Origin: Thermococcus sp.
GTDB lineage: Archaea; Methanobacteriota_B; Thermococci; Thermococcales; Thermococcaceae
DNA length: 48,799 nucleotides
Assembly: GCF_026991495.1 (NCBI RefSeq)
Contig: NZ_JALXBJ010000056.1
Coordinates: 1 to 48,799 of the forward strand
Direction: 5' to 3'
The notes beneath the pieces are model-generated. The model had not been told where the DNA came from. It made no database searches and saw nothing but the letters and a program-made list of their open reading frames with translations. This document shows, one piece after another, positions 20,060-29,495 of this stretch. Every line of letters starts with the position of its first letter. Within the stretch, counting starts at the first letter, position 1. The position numbers and the translations under genes are program-made.

Positions 20060-20818
20060 ATGAGGACAGAGAGGGGCAGGGAGATACTCAACCGGCTTGA
20101 GGATCTTCACAGGAATTTTGAAAGGCGTTTTCCCGAGCTCTATTCTGAGAAAGGGACTGAGGAGCTCTACAAGCTGGTAAGCGGCCTCTATGAGATAGTG
20201 AACGAGAGCATGGAGCTTGTGAACGACCTCTACCGGGAGATGGCTGCCGCTGGACCGGAGCTTGAGTCCACGCTGAGGGAGCTGCAGAAGGGAGAGCACC
20301 AGATGAAGTTCCGCCTTGAGGAGCTGTTGGGAATCCTCGCGAAGCCCCAGGACTACTCGACCAAGGCCAGACTGAAGGTGGCCCTCGACAGACTCGTCCA
20401 GTTCCACAGGGTGTACGACTACACAGTTTCGAGGGCCCTGGCGGCCCTCGGCAGGGAGATAGAGGGGCTTGAGTTCATGGAGAGGATGGGCGTTGAAAGC
20501 GAAAATCAGAAAAAGGCACCGGCGAGTATAATCGAGAGGCTCAGGAAAATCGATGAAACTGAGGAGAAGCTTGAAAGGCTTACCTCCTTCGTTGGAAGGC
20601 TGTACCTTCATCCATCCGATGTCTACCGCGTGGAGAACGCCCTGATGGAGTGGCACCGCATGGGGCTTCTCTGGGTGGAGGCGAGGTACGTTGGAAAGCT
20701 CAGCGGGGTCGCGAACCCTGAGGAGATACTGGAGGGACTAGCGCTCATTGGAGTTGTGGAAAAGAAGGAACGGGGGGGTGAAAGTGTCTACAGACACAGG
20801 AGTTTCAGTTCGGGTTAG
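20060..20818 (+). CDS. Coiled-coil protein of unknown function upstream of FAU-1
   Basis: This 252-residue, highly charged, almost wholly alpha-helical protein has heptad-like stretches ([36 protein letters not shown]). It ends in a small domain of about 70 residues that could be winged-helix-like ([18 protein letters not shown]). It has no signal peptide or membrane helix. The ATG is preceded by GGGGGAGACC. Its last 35 bases overlap the start of the FAU-1 gene in another frame, so the two are co-translated. No family is recognised; a partner role in RNA metabolism is inference from the overlap. Confidence 0.75.
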   Translation: MRTERGREILNRLEDLHRNFERRFPELYSEKGTEELYKLVSGLYEIVNESMELVNDLYREMAAAGPELESTLRELQKGEHQMKFRLEELLGILAKPQDYSTKARLKVALDRLVQFHRVYDYTVSRALAALGREIEGLEFMERMGVESENQKKAPASIIERLRKIDETEEKLERLTSFVGRLYLHPSDVYRVENALMEWHRMGLLWVEARYVGKLSGVANPEEILEGLALIGVVEKKERGGESVYRHRSFSSG

Positions 20819-22199
20819 GGGGATATACAGCACCGCCCTAACAAAGCTGTTCCTCGACAGGGGCTTCAAAATCGCCCAGCCAAGCCAGAAAACGGCCGAG
20901 AGGCTCGGTATAGAAAGGGGCTACGACGAGTTCGATGTGGACGTCTACGACAGGAAGGATCACCAGGGGGTCATCCTGACAGGGGATGCCGTGGAGAAGG
21001 TCAAGGCCCTGTTCGAGGAGGAGTTCATTGACGCCCTCTTCAGAAAGCTCCCTTACCAGCTCTACGGAATCTACAAGGGGCTCGTCATCAAGAGGGATGA
21101 GAAGTACGTGTACGTGGACATCGGGAGCGCCATAGGAACCGTGCCCGCAGAGGAGGGCCGGAACCTGAGGGAGGGCGACGAGGTTCTGGTTCAGGTTAAG
21201 AGGCACAGCGTTCTGCCCCACCTCAGCACGACGATAACGATCCCCGGGGACTACGCCGTCCTCATTCCAAAACCCGTTGGAAGCCAGAGACACGTCAAGA
21301 TATCGAGGAAAATAAGGGAGCAGAAGGAGAGGGAGAGGCTCAGGATCCTCGGACTGAGTATAGACATGGGCGAATGGGGCATCCTGTGGAGAACGGCCGC
21401 GGCCTACAAGGACTGGAACACCCTCAGGGACGAGATAATAAGGCTTTCAAAGCTCTCGGACAGGCTCAAGAAGGCAGAAGGGGTATCGGCGCCGGAGCAG
21501 ATAATAGAGGGGAGGAACATCTACGAGGTCGAGTTCGGAGGGGGCACCAAAAAGAAGCTCGACGAAATTAGGAACAGGGTCGTTCCGACCATAGATGGCC
21601 ACCACCAGCTGAAGGCCTACGACCTGGAGATGAGCTTCGCCGTTGAGATAGCGGAGAGCATACTCGCCAAGATCCCCGGCCAGAGGCTCAAGGTCAATCA
21701 GGGGTTCTGGGAGGGCCTGATAGACAGCAAAGGGCCGAAGAAGGGCTGGCTCTTCTTCTTAGAGCACAACAAACCGGACGGCCAGGTTTTCAAGCTGGGG
21801 CCGGGGGAGATAACAGAGGTCTCCTTCAACCCGCTCAAGATCACCATGAGGCGGAGCCTGAAGCCCGGCAAGTTCTACGACGGTCTCGACCTGCCGATAG
21901 AGAGCGGGGACTACGCGATAACCGAGATAGAGGCCGGGAAGTGGTGGTTCGTGCACCGCTACTACGACAGGAGGGGCAACCTGAAGGGTGAGTACTACAA
22001 CATAAACACCCCCGTTGAGGTGTACCCAGACAGGGCCCGATACATAGACCTCGAGGTGGACATAGTCAGGTGGCCCGACGGGAAGAAGGAGGTAATAGAC
22101 AGGGACAAGCTCACTGAACACTACAGGGACGGCATCATCAGCGAGAAGCTCTACCGGGCCGTGCTCAAGATAACCCAGGAAGTCTACGAGAGGGTTTAG
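20784..22199 (+). CDS. FAU-1 family RNA-binding protein / RNase E-G-like (DUF402)
   Basis: This protein of about 471 residues matches the length and layout of archaeal FAU-1 (AU-rich RNA-binding protein). An N-terminal region with an S1-like fold ([21 protein letters not shown]) is followed by a linker and a C-terminal DUF402 domain ([42 protein letters not shown]). Family members bind or cleave AU-rich RNA and have been linked to rRNA processing. I use GTG 20784, well spaced behind GGGGGGTGA. The stop codon overlaps that of the convergent PIN toxin gene. Confidence 0.88.
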   Translation: MSTDTGVSVRVRGIYSTALTKLFLDRGFKIAQPSQKTAERLGIERGYDEFDVDVYDRKDHQGVILTGDAVEKVKALFEEEFIDALFRKLPYQLYGIYKGLVIKRDEKYVYVDIGSAIGTVPAEEGRNLREGDEVLVQVKRHSVLPHLSTTITIPGDYAVLIPKPVGSQRHVKISRKIREQKERERLRILGLSIDMGEWGILWRTAAAYKDWNTLRDEIIRLSKLSDRLKKAEGVSAPEQIIEGRNIYEVEFGGGTKKKLDEIRNRVVPTIDGHHQLKAYDLEMSFAVEIAESILAKIPGQRLKVNQGFWEGLIDSKGPKKGWLFFLEHNKPDGQVFKLGPGEITEVSFNPLKITMRRSLKPGKFYDGLDLPIESGDYAITEIEAGKWWFVHRYYDRRGNLKGEYYNINTPVEVYPDRARYIDLEVDIVRWPDGKKEVIDRDKLTEHYRDGIISEKLYRAVLKITQEVYERV

Positions 22200-22582
22200 G
22201 GCAGGGTTTTGATGCCCAGCTTCTCAGCATCTTTTTTCAGTCTTTTATCGTAGGTCGCCAGCCTTTTGAAGTCCTCGGCAGTTGCCAGGATCACCATGTC
22301 GTTGAAGCGCTTCGGATTCTTGGCCAGTTCAAGCGCGCGTTTTGTGTACTTCCCGTCATCACCGATAACCTTCGCCCTCGGGCTATTCAGAATCGAGGAG
22401 ACCACCTTCATTATGTCTTCCCCTCTGTAACCTTTCTCTCTGAAAAACCAGTAGAGCTCGTAGAGGACGATACTCGGTACGACCCATCTTTCCAGCGATG
22501 CAAGGATGTTTCTTGCTTCCGAGTTGAACTCAGAATCCCTTAGGGTGGCGTATATGAAGAGGTTGGTGTCTATTACCGTCAC
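22196..22582 (-). CDS. vapC: VapC-type PIN domain toxin
   Basis: This 128-residue PIN ribonuclease has the acidic site residues Asp in VIDTNLFIY, Glu in VLYELYWFF and Asp in [11 protein letters not shown], followed by LATYDKRL. These coordinate metal for RNA cleavage. Its GTG start overlaps the antitoxin stop (GTGA), the usual vapBC coupling. Family toxins typically cut tRNA or rRNA; the target here is unknown. Confidence 0.9.
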   Translation of the reverse strand: MTVIDTNLFIYATLRDSEFNSEARNILASLERWVVPSIVLYELYWFFREKGYRGEDIMKVVSSILNSPRAKVIGDDGKYTKRALELAKNPKRFNDMVILATAEDFKRLATYDKRLKKDAEKLGIKTLP

Positions 22583-22803
22583 TCCTCCTCACCCTGGCCC
22601 CTTCTTATTGCCTCCTCGATGTCCTCGACCTTCAGTCCCCTTCCCCCGGGCAGTAGGGGGAGTTCAAGGTCGCTCTTTTTGATCACGGCCTTCCCGTCTT
22701 CGATCTCGACGACGAGAACGTCCCCCACTTTAATTCCCAGCTTCTTCCTAATATCGCTTGGGATAGTAATTTGATAGTTCCTAGTTACCTTTGTGACCCC
22801 CAT
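22579..22803 (-). CDS. vapB: VapB-type AbrB/SpoVT antitoxin
   Basis: This 74-residue swapped-hairpin AbrB protein (TKVTRNYQITIPSDIRKKLGIKVGDVL) has an acidic tail that should bind the toxin. The ATG follows GGTGAGACT. It is the first gene of a two-gene operon and should repress its own promoter. Confidence 0.9.
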   Translation of the reverse strand: MGVTKVTRNYQITIPSDIRKKLGIKVGDVLVVEIEDGKAVIKKSDLELPLLPGGRGLKVEDIEEAIRRGQGEEE

Positions 22804-22900
22804 AGTCTCACCAGATATAGTAGGGCACTGGAGTGTAAAAACGTTGCGGTGGAAACCCTTTAATATTTCCCAGTGTCTTTTTACTTCTTTCTCCCGAAAG

Positions 22901-22930
22901 CCTCGCCCTTCAGGGCGGGGAGGAGGTCAG
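22901..22930 (+). mobile_element. Stand-alone right-end/guide-RNA relic of a TnpB element
   Basis: CCTCGCCCTTCAGGGCGGGG followed by AGGAGGTCAG differs from the copy at 96-125 at only two positions. No TnpB gene is attached. It lies between the vapB promoter region and the end of radB. It may be a relic, or a small element exploiting TnpA in trans. The hairpin could also act at the radB 3' end. Confidence 0.55.
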
Positions 22931-22962
22931 GAAATTGGAGTAATATACTCGGCGGGTAATGT

Positions 22963-23655
22963 TCAGAGGTTTCCTTTTCCCTTTTCTTGCTCGGTGTCGA
23001 TTGCGTCTTCAATTCCCCTGTCGGTTATCCTGAAGTAGGCCATTAGGCCGCTGGGCCTGAAGCGGTGCCTCTCAAGGACGGCAGCTCCCCTGCCGTTCGG
23101 CAGTCTGTCGAGCCTCAGGATATCCTTGCACCTGTAACCGAGGGTCTGCTCCGCCACTGGGCGGGTCTTCTCAAGTCTGCTGTCGAAGTGAACCTGGTTC
23201 ACCACTATGACGGGGAGCGAGTTCCTCCTCGCTATCCAGAGCAGAACCTGGAGCTGCTTGCTGATCTCGGGGGTCAGGTTCCACCAGTCTTCCTCGGCCC
23301 TGTAGTGGGCCGTTATGGAATCAACGACAACGAGCCTGAAGTCGGCGCTGACGATCTTCTTCAGCGACCCTATGACCCTCCTCTGCTCCCTGAAGTCCGA
23401 TGGAGTGAAGAGTATGAACCTCTTCAGGGCCTCCTCCGGGTCGATGCCCCTGAGGGAAGCCATCTGGGATAGCCTCTCGGGGGAAAACCCGCCCTCAGTG
23501 TCCACGTAAGCCACCTTTCCGCCGCTGAGGAGGCCCGTTTGAACCGCCAGGGTGGTCTTACCCGTGGCGTAGGGGCCGTAGACCTGGGTGAGAACCCCCT
23601 CGGCAAAGCCCCCTCCAAGCAGCTCGTCCAGCGATCCCACGCCCGTGGACAGCAT
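22963..23655 (-). CDS. radB: DNA repair and recombination protein RadB
   Basis: This 230-residue RecA/RadA paralogue has Walker A GPYATGKTT, Walker B RLVVVDSITA and the VVNQVHFDS loop, but no N-terminal helix-hairpin-helix domain. That is the archaeal RadB architecture. It modulates RadA-driven recombination and interacts with Hjc and DNA polymerase D in relatives. The ATG follows GGTG, ten bases after the metallo-beta-lactamase gene, so the two are co-transcribed. Confidence 0.95.
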   Translation of the reverse strand: MLSTGVGSLDELLGGGFAEGVLTQVYGPYATGKTTLAVQTGLLSGGKVAYVDTEGGFSPERLSQMASLRGIDPEEALKRFILFTPSDFREQRRVIGSLKKIVSADFRLVVVDSITAHYRAEEDWWNLTPEISKQLQVLLWIARRNSLPVIVVNQVHFDSRLEKTRPVAEQTLGYRCKDILRLDRLPNGRGAAVLERHRFRPSGLMAYFRITDRGIEDAIDTEQEKGKGNL

Positions 23656-23665
23656 GGCGACACCT

Positions 23666-24301
23666 TCACAGGGTGATCTCCTCGTAGGGCTTGAGGACGC
23701 GCAGGAAGGTGAACACCCTGTCCTTCAGGAGCTGCTGTCTGAGCTTCTCAGGGTCGCCGTTCCCGTAGACACCGTAGTGCATTGGTATGGTCACCCTGGG
23801 TCTTATGTCCTCTATTATCTGAACGGCCTCACGCTCGTTTGCCGTCGAACGGCCGCTTATCGGGACGAGCAGAACGTCAACCTTTCCCCTGAGCTCCTGA
23901 AGGGCGGGAAAGGGATAGGTATCCCCAACGTGCAGGAGCCTCTTGTCCCCCTCTATCAGGTAGCCTAAGGGGTACTGGCTCGATGGGTGCTCCATGAGGT
24001 AGGCCGTGACCCTGACGCCGTTTCCAAGCTCCAGAGTTTCTCCGTCCTCAATCTCGCGAACTCGCGTGATTCCATCGCTCACGGCCATGAGGTAGACCGG
24101 CTTTGGTCCCACCACCGTTGCACCCCTGAGCCGCGAGAGCAGCTCCACCTTCCCGTAGTGGTCGCTGTGTTCGTGCGTTATGAGGATGTAGTCCACCTCT
24201 CCTATTCTGTCGTCATCTACCTCTGGATACGGGTCGATCAGGATCCTGACCCCCCTCGTCTCGACCCAGAAGCAGGAGTGACCGTACCATATGAGCTTCA
24301 T
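23666..24301 (-). CDS. Metallo-beta-lactamase-fold hydrolase (UPF0173-like)
   Basis: This metal-dependent hydrolase of about 211 residues has the core motif THEHSDHYG (HxHxDH), [10 protein letters not shown] for the bridging aspartate and a late histidine in [10 protein letters not shown]. Together these are the UPF0173/COG2220 pattern. I use ATG 24301, with GGTGA 5 bases upstream, over GTG 24310. The substrate is unknown. It is followed directly by radB. Confidence 0.9.
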   Translation of the reverse strand: MKLIWYGHSCFWVETRGVRILIDPYPEVDDDRIGEVDYILITHEHSDHYGKVELLSRLRGATVVGPKPVYLMAVSDGITRVREIEDGETLELGNGVRVTAYLMEHPSSQYPLGYLIEGDKRLLHVGDTYPFPALQELRGKVDVLLVPISGRSTANEREAVQIIEDIRPRVTIPMHYGVYGNGDPEKLRQQLLKDRVFTFLRVLKPYEEITL

Positions 24302-24333
24302 CCGTCTCACCGAGATAAGTCTGAAGAGGTGGA

Positions 24334-24344
24334 CTTAAATATTT
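24334..24344. promoter_or_regulatory. Shared TATA box of two divergent genes
   Basis: CTTAAATATTT can serve both directions. To the right it predicts a leaderless transcript at ATG 24364. To the left it gives a 12-base leader that keeps the GGTGA of the metallo-beta-lactamase gene. Confidence 0.55.
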
Positions 24345-24363
24345 CCCCGCCCAAAACCCTGCG

Positions 24364-25530
24364 ATGAAGATGAAGGGAAAGGTTGCGGCGGCCCTCATCG
24401 CGGTCCTTATCCTCTCACTGGCGGCCTCCGTTCAAACGGTCCAGCCCAAAGAAAACGTTTTGAGCGAAGCCCAGGCCATACTGAAGAGCGTTGAGGCCAT
24501 AAGGGGACTCCAGTTCAAGGAGCCTCCAAAGATAGTGGTGCTGACGCGGGCGGAGGCAGAGAGAATGTTCAAACCCGGGAGACCGGACGTGGAGAGGATG
24601 AAACTTGAAGGCGACGTCTACAAAATGAGCCTGCTCCTGAAGCCGGACTACCCCTACGTCCACGAGAAGGTGGAGCAGAGCGTCGGCTGGATAGCGGCCA
24701 CAGTGGGGGACACGATATACATCATTGAGGAGAACTTCCTCTCGGATCCGGCAACCGCGAAGAGGGTAATAGCCCACGAAAGCGTTCACGTCCTTCAGAA
24801 GCAGTGGTTCAACGCCCCTTACGGCGGGCCGACGCTCGACACCACCAAGGCAATACAGGCGGCGATAGAGGGGGACGCCGACCTCGTGGCGGACATCTAC
24901 TGCAACGAGACTGGCATACCGATCCACAAGATAACCGACCTCTACACGAGGGACCCAGTCACCGACCTCGGGATATTCCCATACGTCTACGGCGACCGCT
25001 TCGTTGCGTACCTCTACAGGAGAGGAGGCTGGCCCCTCGTGAACTCAATGTACGGGAACCTCCCTAACACCACGAAGGAGGTCATGTTTCCAAAGCTCTA
25101 CCTTGAGAACTGGACGCCGGTGAACCTCAGGGAGGAGGCAGTCTCAATGCTCCCGAAGGGCTCTGAGGTAGTCTACTCGGACAGGATGGGGGCCTTTTAC
25201 ATCTTCCTCATCTACTGGGGACACGGTGCGAGCATGGCCAACTCCACTGAAATGGCTGAGGCCTGGACAGGAGACTGGCTGGTCGTGGGGGACTCAAAAG
25301 AGGGCGACCTAACAAACAGAACCCTCGTCTGGAATGTGGAGTTCAAGGACTCCAAAAGCGCAGCTGATTTTGCCGACTTCTTAAGGGGGCTTGCAAGGGG
25401 AAATCCCTACGCCCACTTCACGATCAAGGAGGAGGAAAAGAGGGTTGTCCTCCGGTCATGGAGGATGGAGGGGGCCGAGGAAAATGAGGGGAAGACTGCA
25501 CTGCCCGATCTGTGGAAGGGAGTACGATAA
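24364..25530 (+). CDS. Secreted putative zinc metallopeptidase (HExxH)
   Basis: This 388-residue protein has an N-terminal signal peptide (KVAAALIAVLILSLAASVQ). The zinc-peptidase motif AHESVH (HExxH at residues 138-142) is followed 27 residues later by EGDAD (Glu169), a spacing compatible with gluzincins. The mature protein should act outside the cell. I do not recognise a named family, so catalytic activity is inferred from the motif alone. The gene is probably leaderless. Its last 47 bases overlap the start of the threonine synthase gene. Confidence 0.78.
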   Translation: MKMKGKVAAALIAVLILSLAASVQTVQPKENVLSEAQAILKSVEAIRGLQFKEPPKIVVLTRAEAERMFKPGRPDVERMKLEGDVYKMSLLLKPDYPYVHEKVEQSVGWIAATVGDTIYIIEENFLSDPATAKRVIAHESVHVLQKQWFNAPYGGPTLDTTKAIQAAIEGDADLVADIYCNETGIPIHKITDLYTRDPVTDLGIFPYVYGDRFVAYLYRRGGWPLVNSMYGNLPNTTKEVMFPKLYLENWTPVNLREEAVSMLPKGSEVVYSDRMGAFYIFLIYWGHGASMANSTEMAEAWTGDWLVVGDSKEGDLTNRTLVWNVEFKDSKSAADFADFLRGLARGNPYAHFTIKEEEKRVVLRSWRMEGAEENEGKTALPDLWKGVR

Positions 25531-26632
25531 ACCGATCCAGCGCTGTTCCTGCGGTGAGCCGGTGGAGTTTGAACTCTTTGAGGGAGAGCCCTACATTGCC
25601 AAGACAGCCTGGGAGAGGTTTTACGACTTCTGGCCCATCGAGCCAGAGCTTGAGCTTTCCCTCGGTGAAGGCGACACTCCCCTGGTTAGGTCCAGACTCG
25701 GAAAGGAACTCGGGGTAAAGCTCTACCTCAAGAACGAGACGGTAAACCCAACCTGGAGCTTCAAGGATAGAGGAACGTTTTTGGCAGTGAGCTACGCCCT
25801 CAAAGCCGGCTACAAAGCGGTCGGAACGGTCTCTACAGGCAACATGGGGGCCAGCGTTTCAGCCTACGCATCGCGCTTCGGCCTTAAAGCGAAAATCCTC
25901 GTCTCGGAAAACGCAGGCGACGAGAAGGTGAAAGCCATCTCCGTCTACGGCGGGGACGTGATAAGGGTTAAAGGCGACTACGGAAAGCTTTACTTCGAGA
26001 GCCTGAAGCTTGGAGAGAAGCTCGGCGTCTATTTCATAAACTCCGACAACCCGTTTCGCGTTGAGGGCTACAAGGGAATAGCCTTCGAGATAGCGGAGGA
26101 GCTGAGTCCGGACTACGTTTTAATTCCCACCAGCTCAGGGGGTCTCTTCAGGGGGATAGCGAAGGGCTTCATCGAGCTGAAGGAGAATGAACTGATTGAG
26201 GAACTGCCAACGCTAATAGCGGTTCAGGCGGAAGGCTGTTCGCCGATATGCAGGGCGTTCAAAGAGGGGAAAGAAAAAATCGAGCGCTTTAAAAAGCCAG
26301 AAACGATAGCAAAGGCCATAGCCAACCCTTATCCACCGAGCGGTAACGCGGTTCTGAAGCTCCTCCGCGAGTTCGGCTGGAAGTGCGTTGCGGTGAGCGA
26401 TGAGGAAATAACCGAGGCCCAGAGAAAGCTCGCAGGAGAAGGACTCTTCGTCCAGCCCGCGAGCGCAACTGGAATTGCCGCGGTGAAGAAGCTCATCGAG
26501 AGCGGTGTTATTTCTGAGGGGTCGAAGGTGGTTTCGATTCTTACGGGTTCAGGTTTGAAGACCCTCCCCCATGCGGAGGGCGGGGAAGTTAGGGAATGCT
26601 CCCTTGAAAACCTTGAAAGTTGCCTGAGGTGA
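25484..26632 (+). CDS. thrC: Threonine synthase
   Basis: At about 382 residues, this PLP enzyme converts O-phosphohomoserine to threonine. A zinc-ribbon-like start (CPICGREYDK...CSCGEP) precedes the fold-type II core with the PLP lysine in WSFKDRGTF, the VSTGNMGASVS phosphate-handling loop and IPTSSGGLFRG. This is the archaeal thrC architecture. I use ATG 25484, which has GAGG just upstream; it lies inside the end of the metallopeptidase gene. A LigB-like gene follows 5 bases later. Confidence 0.93.
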   Translation: MRGRLHCPICGREYDKPIQRCSCGEPVEFELFEGEPYIAKTAWERFYDFWPIEPELELSLGEGDTPLVRSRLGKELGVKLYLKNETVNPTWSFKDRGTFLAVSYALKAGYKAVGTVSTGNMGASVSAYASRFGLKAKILVSENAGDEKVKAISVYGGDVIRVKGDYGKLYFESLKLGEKLGVYFINSDNPFRVEGYKGIAFEIAEELSPDYVLIPTSSGGLFRGIAKGFIELKENELIEELPTLIAVQAEGCSPICRAFKEGKEKIERFKKPETIAKAIANPYPPSGNAVLKLLREFGWKCVAVSDEEITEAQRKLAGEGLFVQPASATGIAAVKKLIESGVISEGSKVVSILTGSGLKTLPHAEGGEVRECSLENLESCLR

Positions 26633-26637
26633 TGGGA

Positions 26638-27426
26638 ATGCTCGTTGGAATAGGCCTCATGCCCCACGGAAACCCGGTTCTGGAGCCTCCGGATGAAGAG
26701 ACGAAAAAGTTAGTGGAGGTTCTGAGGGACATCGGGAGAGCCTTCTCTGATGTTGACTCCTACGTCCTGATAAGCCCGCACAACGTGAGGATGAGCGACC
26801 ACCTTGGAGTGGTCATGGCGGAGAACCTGGTTTCGTGGCTCGGCTTTGAGGGAGTTGAACTTCCGGGAGAGTGGAATACCGATAGGGAGCTGGCCGAGAA
26901 AATCTACAGGGCCGAAAAAGATGCTGGAATTCCAGTCGTTGACCTGAACTTCGCCAGCAGGAGCGGAGAATACTCCCGCTGGCCCCTTAGCTGGGGGGAG
27001 CTTATCCCTCTCCATTTCCTCAGAAAGAGGCCTCTGGTTTTGATGACGCCGTCGAGAGGGGTTGATAGGGAAACCCTCGTGAAGTCGGGGGAAATCCTTG
27101 GGAAAGTTCTTGAGGAGAGCGGGAAGAGAGTTGCTCTGATAGTCAGCGCAGACCACGGGCACGGGCACAGCGAAAACGGCCCCTACGGCAAGGTAAAGGA
27201 GAGCGAGGAGTACGACAGGCTTATCATGGAGCTCATCAACGAGAACCGGCTTGAAGAGCTTCTCAACATTTCCGAGGGGCTGGTGAGAAAAGCCCTAGTT
27301 GACAGCTACTGGGGGATGCTGATGATGCTCGGAGCTGTGAGTATCGGAGAGTTCGAGCTTAAGGGCTCTGCATACTCCTGTCCGACCTACTTCGGCATGG
27401 CGGGAGCGCTGTGGGTGAGGAAATGA
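26638..27426 (+). CDS. LigB-like (class III extradiol dioxygenase fold) protein
   Basis: This protein of about 262 residues has the LigB/MEMO-type histidines in LMPHGNPVLEPP, LISPHNVRMSDH and SADHGHGHSENGPYG. It resembles the archaeal COG3885 group of unknown substrate. The ATG follows GAGGTGATGGGA, which also contains the thrC stop, so the genes are coupled. It ends one base before the convergent alaX stop. Dioxygenase activity is not established for this group. Confidence 0.82.
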   Translation: MLVGIGLMPHGNPVLEPPDEETKKLVEVLRDIGRAFSDVDSYVLISPHNVRMSDHLGVVMAENLVSWLGFEGVELPGEWNTDRELAEKIYRAEKDAGIPVVDLNFASRSGEYSRWPLSWGELIPLHFLRKRPLVLMTPSRGVDRETLVKSGEILGKVLEESGKRVALIVSADHGHGHSENGPYGKVKESEEYDRLIMELINENRLEELLNISEGLVRKALVDSYWGMLMMLGAVSIGEFELKGSAYSCPTYFGMAGALWVRK

Positions 27427-27427
27427 G

Positions 27428-27880
27428 TCAATCCAAAACGTCAAAGCTGATCTCCAAAAGCCCCTTGCTCTTCCTGAAGCGGGTTTTTCTGATTCTTACC
27501 TCTCCAATCTCTCCCGTCGTCTTTGTATGCTCTTCCCTGCATGCGTTGACGTTCCAGCCCTCGATGACGACCACTTTGAGGGTCTTTACCTCCGAAGGAA
27601 CCGGGAAGAGGTCGTACATATCCTCGCCAAAGCGCTTCTCGGCCTCCTCGCGCGGGAGCTCGTAAACCTTGACGGGGGCGTTTTCCATGATTTTCTCGTT
27701 GGCGAGGCGCTCTATTTCCCTAACCTCCTCGGGGGCGGGCTTTCGTTCGAACTTGACGGTTAAAATAGCCCTGTTGCCTTTAACGTGGGTCGAGGCCGTC
27801 CACTTGGCCCCCTCACCGAGAACTTTAACGACGGCCCCCTTGACCACGTGAAGGGCGGTATGTGTTCTAACCTCGTCCAT
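27428..27880 (-). CDS. alaX: Alanyl-tRNA editing protein AlaX (short form)
   Basis: This 150-residue free-standing editing domain has the zinc-binding motifs HTALH and CREEH, as in the AlaRS editing domain. AlaX hydrolyses mischarged tRNA-Ala (Ser or Gly) in trans. The length matches the short AlaX-S class. The TATA-like CTATATCC about 25 bases upstream of the ATG suggests a leaderless or short-leader mRNA. Confidence 0.92.
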   Translation of the reverse strand: MDEVRTHTALHVVKGAVVKVLGEGAKWTASTHVKGNRAILTVKFERKPAPEEVREIERLANEKIMENAPVKVYELPREEAEKRFGEDMYDLFPVPSEVKTLKVVVIEGWNVNACREEHTKTTGEIGEVRIRKTRFRKSKGLLEISFDVLD

Positions 27881-28013
27881 GCTTGGGGGTTGGAGGTGGA
27901 GGATATAGGGGTTTCGGTATGCCGAGTGCAGGGAGTTTTTGAAAGTCCTTCAGGTGAGCTATTCTCTTTCCGAATGAATTGCACTGGAGCCTTTCAACGC
28001 TCAACGAAAACCG

Positions 28014-28022
28014 TTATAAAAG
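28014..28022 (+). promoter_or_regulatory. TATA box of the cPG synthetase gene
   Basis: CGAAAACCG-TTATAAAAG is a good BRE/TATA pair, predicting a start near 28044 and a leader of about 28 bases containing GAGGTGGGG. Confidence 0.65.
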
Positions 28023-28071
28023 CCAAAGGGGATACACCAGTGCCGAATTAAATGCCTCTGAGGTGGGGAAC

Positions 28072-29418
28072 ATGCCGGAGAAGAAGAGAAAGAGGGTTCT
28101 CATTTTGGGTGCCGCTGGCAGGGACTTCCACAACTTCAACGTCTTCTTCAGGGACAATCCGGAATATGAGGTCGTTGCCTTCACCGCGACCCAGATCCCG
28201 GACATCGAGGGAAGGCTCTATCCGCCGGAGCTGGCAGGAGAACTCTACCCTAACGGGATTCCAATATGGAGCGAGGACGACATGGAGAAGATAATCAGGG
28301 AGCACGACATCGACATAGTTGTCTTCGCCTACTCGGACGTCTCCCACGAGCACGTCATGCACCTCGCCAGCAGGGCCCACTCGGCTGGAGCAGACTTCTG
28401 GCTTCTCGGACCCAAGAGCACGATGCTCAAGTCCAGCAAGCCTGTGGTAGCTGTAACAGCAGTCAGAACCGGCTGCGGAAAGAGCCAGACCAGCAGGAAG
28501 GTCGCCAAACTGCTCCAAGAGATGGGCTACAAGGTGGTTGCCATAAGACACCCGATGCCCTACGGCGACCTCAGAAAGCAGATCGTCCAGCGCTTCGCCA
28601 CCTACGAAGACCTCGACAAATACGAATGCACTATCGAGGAGCGCGAGGAGTACGAGCCCTACATCGAGAGGGGAATGGTCGTCTATGCCGGCGTTGACTA
28701 CGAGAAGATTCTCCGCGAGGCTGAGAAAGAGGCCGACATAATCCTCTGGGACGGCGGAAACAACGACTTCCCGTTCTATGTGCCGGACCTCTGGATAGTG
28801 GTTACAGACCCGCACAGGCCCGGCCACGAGCTCAAGTACCACCCCGGTGAGACCAACTTTAGGAGCGCTGACGTGATAATCATCAACAAGATAGATACAG
28901 CCAACCGCGACGACATCCAGAAGGTCCGGGAGGACATCGAGAAGATCAACCCGAACGCCATCGTTATCGACGGTGCCTCACCGCTCTACGTCGACAAGCC
29001 GGAGCTTATCAAGGGCAAGCGCGTCTTAGTTGTGGAAGACGGGCCAACGCTCACCCACGGCGGCATGAAGTACGGTGCCGGCTACATAGCGGCGAAGAAG
29101 TTCGGGGCCAAGGAGATAATAGACCCGAGGCCCTACGCGGTCGGCTCGATCGTCGACACCTACAAGAAGTACAGCCACCTCGACGTCATACTCCCGGCCA
29201 TGGGCTACGGCGAGAAGCAGATCAAGGAGTTGGAGGAGACCATAAACAACGCCGACGCCGATGTGGTTGTCATTGGAACGCCCGTTGACCTTAGGCGCTT
29301 CATGAACCTCAACAAGCCGGCGGTGAGGGTAAAGTACGAGCTCGAGGAGATCGGCCAGCCGAAGCTGAAGGACGTTCTCAAGGAGTGGCTTGAGAAGTGC
29401 GAGAAGCTCAAGAAGTGA
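28072..29418 (+). CDS. cpgS: Cyclic 2,3-diphosphoglycerate synthetase
   Basis: This 448-residue enzyme makes the thermoprotectant cyclic 2,3-diphosphoglycerate from 2,3-bisphosphoglycerate with ATP. It has a Rossmann-like N-terminus (RVLILGAAGRDFHNFNVFFR), a P-loop (VRTGCGKSQTSRK), WDGGNNDFPFY and VVIGTPVDLRR near the end, all typical of the archaeal family. I use ATG 28072, preceded by GAGGTGGGGAAC. It is a single gene with its own promoter. Confidence 0.95.
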   Translation: MPEKKRKRVLILGAAGRDFHNFNVFFRDNPEYEVVAFTATQIPDIEGRLYPPELAGELYPNGIPIWSEDDMEKIIREHDIDIVVFAYSDVSHEHVMHLASRAHSAGADFWLLGPKSTMLKSSKPVVAVTAVRTGCGKSQTSRKVAKLLQEMGYKVVAIRHPMPYGDLRKQIVQRFATYEDLDKYECTIEEREEYEPYIERGMVVYAGVDYEKILREAEKEADIILWDGGNNDFPFYVPDLWIVVTDPHRPGHELKYHPGETNFRSADVIIINKIDTANRDDIQKVREDIEKINPNAIVIDGASPLYVDKPELIKGKRVLVVEDGPTLTHGGMKYGAGYIAAKKFGAKEIIDPRPYAVGSIVDTYKKYSHLDVILPAMGYGEKQIKELEETINNADADVVVIGTPVDLRRFMNLNKPAVRVKYELEEIGQPKLKDVLKEWLEKCEKLKK

Positions 29419-29457
29419 TCTTTCTATAGCTTTCATTTTCAACCTTCTCCGAAAACA

Positions 29458-29467
29458 TTTTATATTG
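29458..29467 (+). promoter_or_regulatory. TATA box of the small PLDc_N-like gene
   Basis: CCGAAAACA-TTTTATATTG matches an archaeal BRE plus TATA closely. The predicted start is about 29489, close to ATG 29496. Confidence 0.6.
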
Positions 29468-29495
29468 GACGTGGCCAAGCTGAAAGGGTGGTTTC

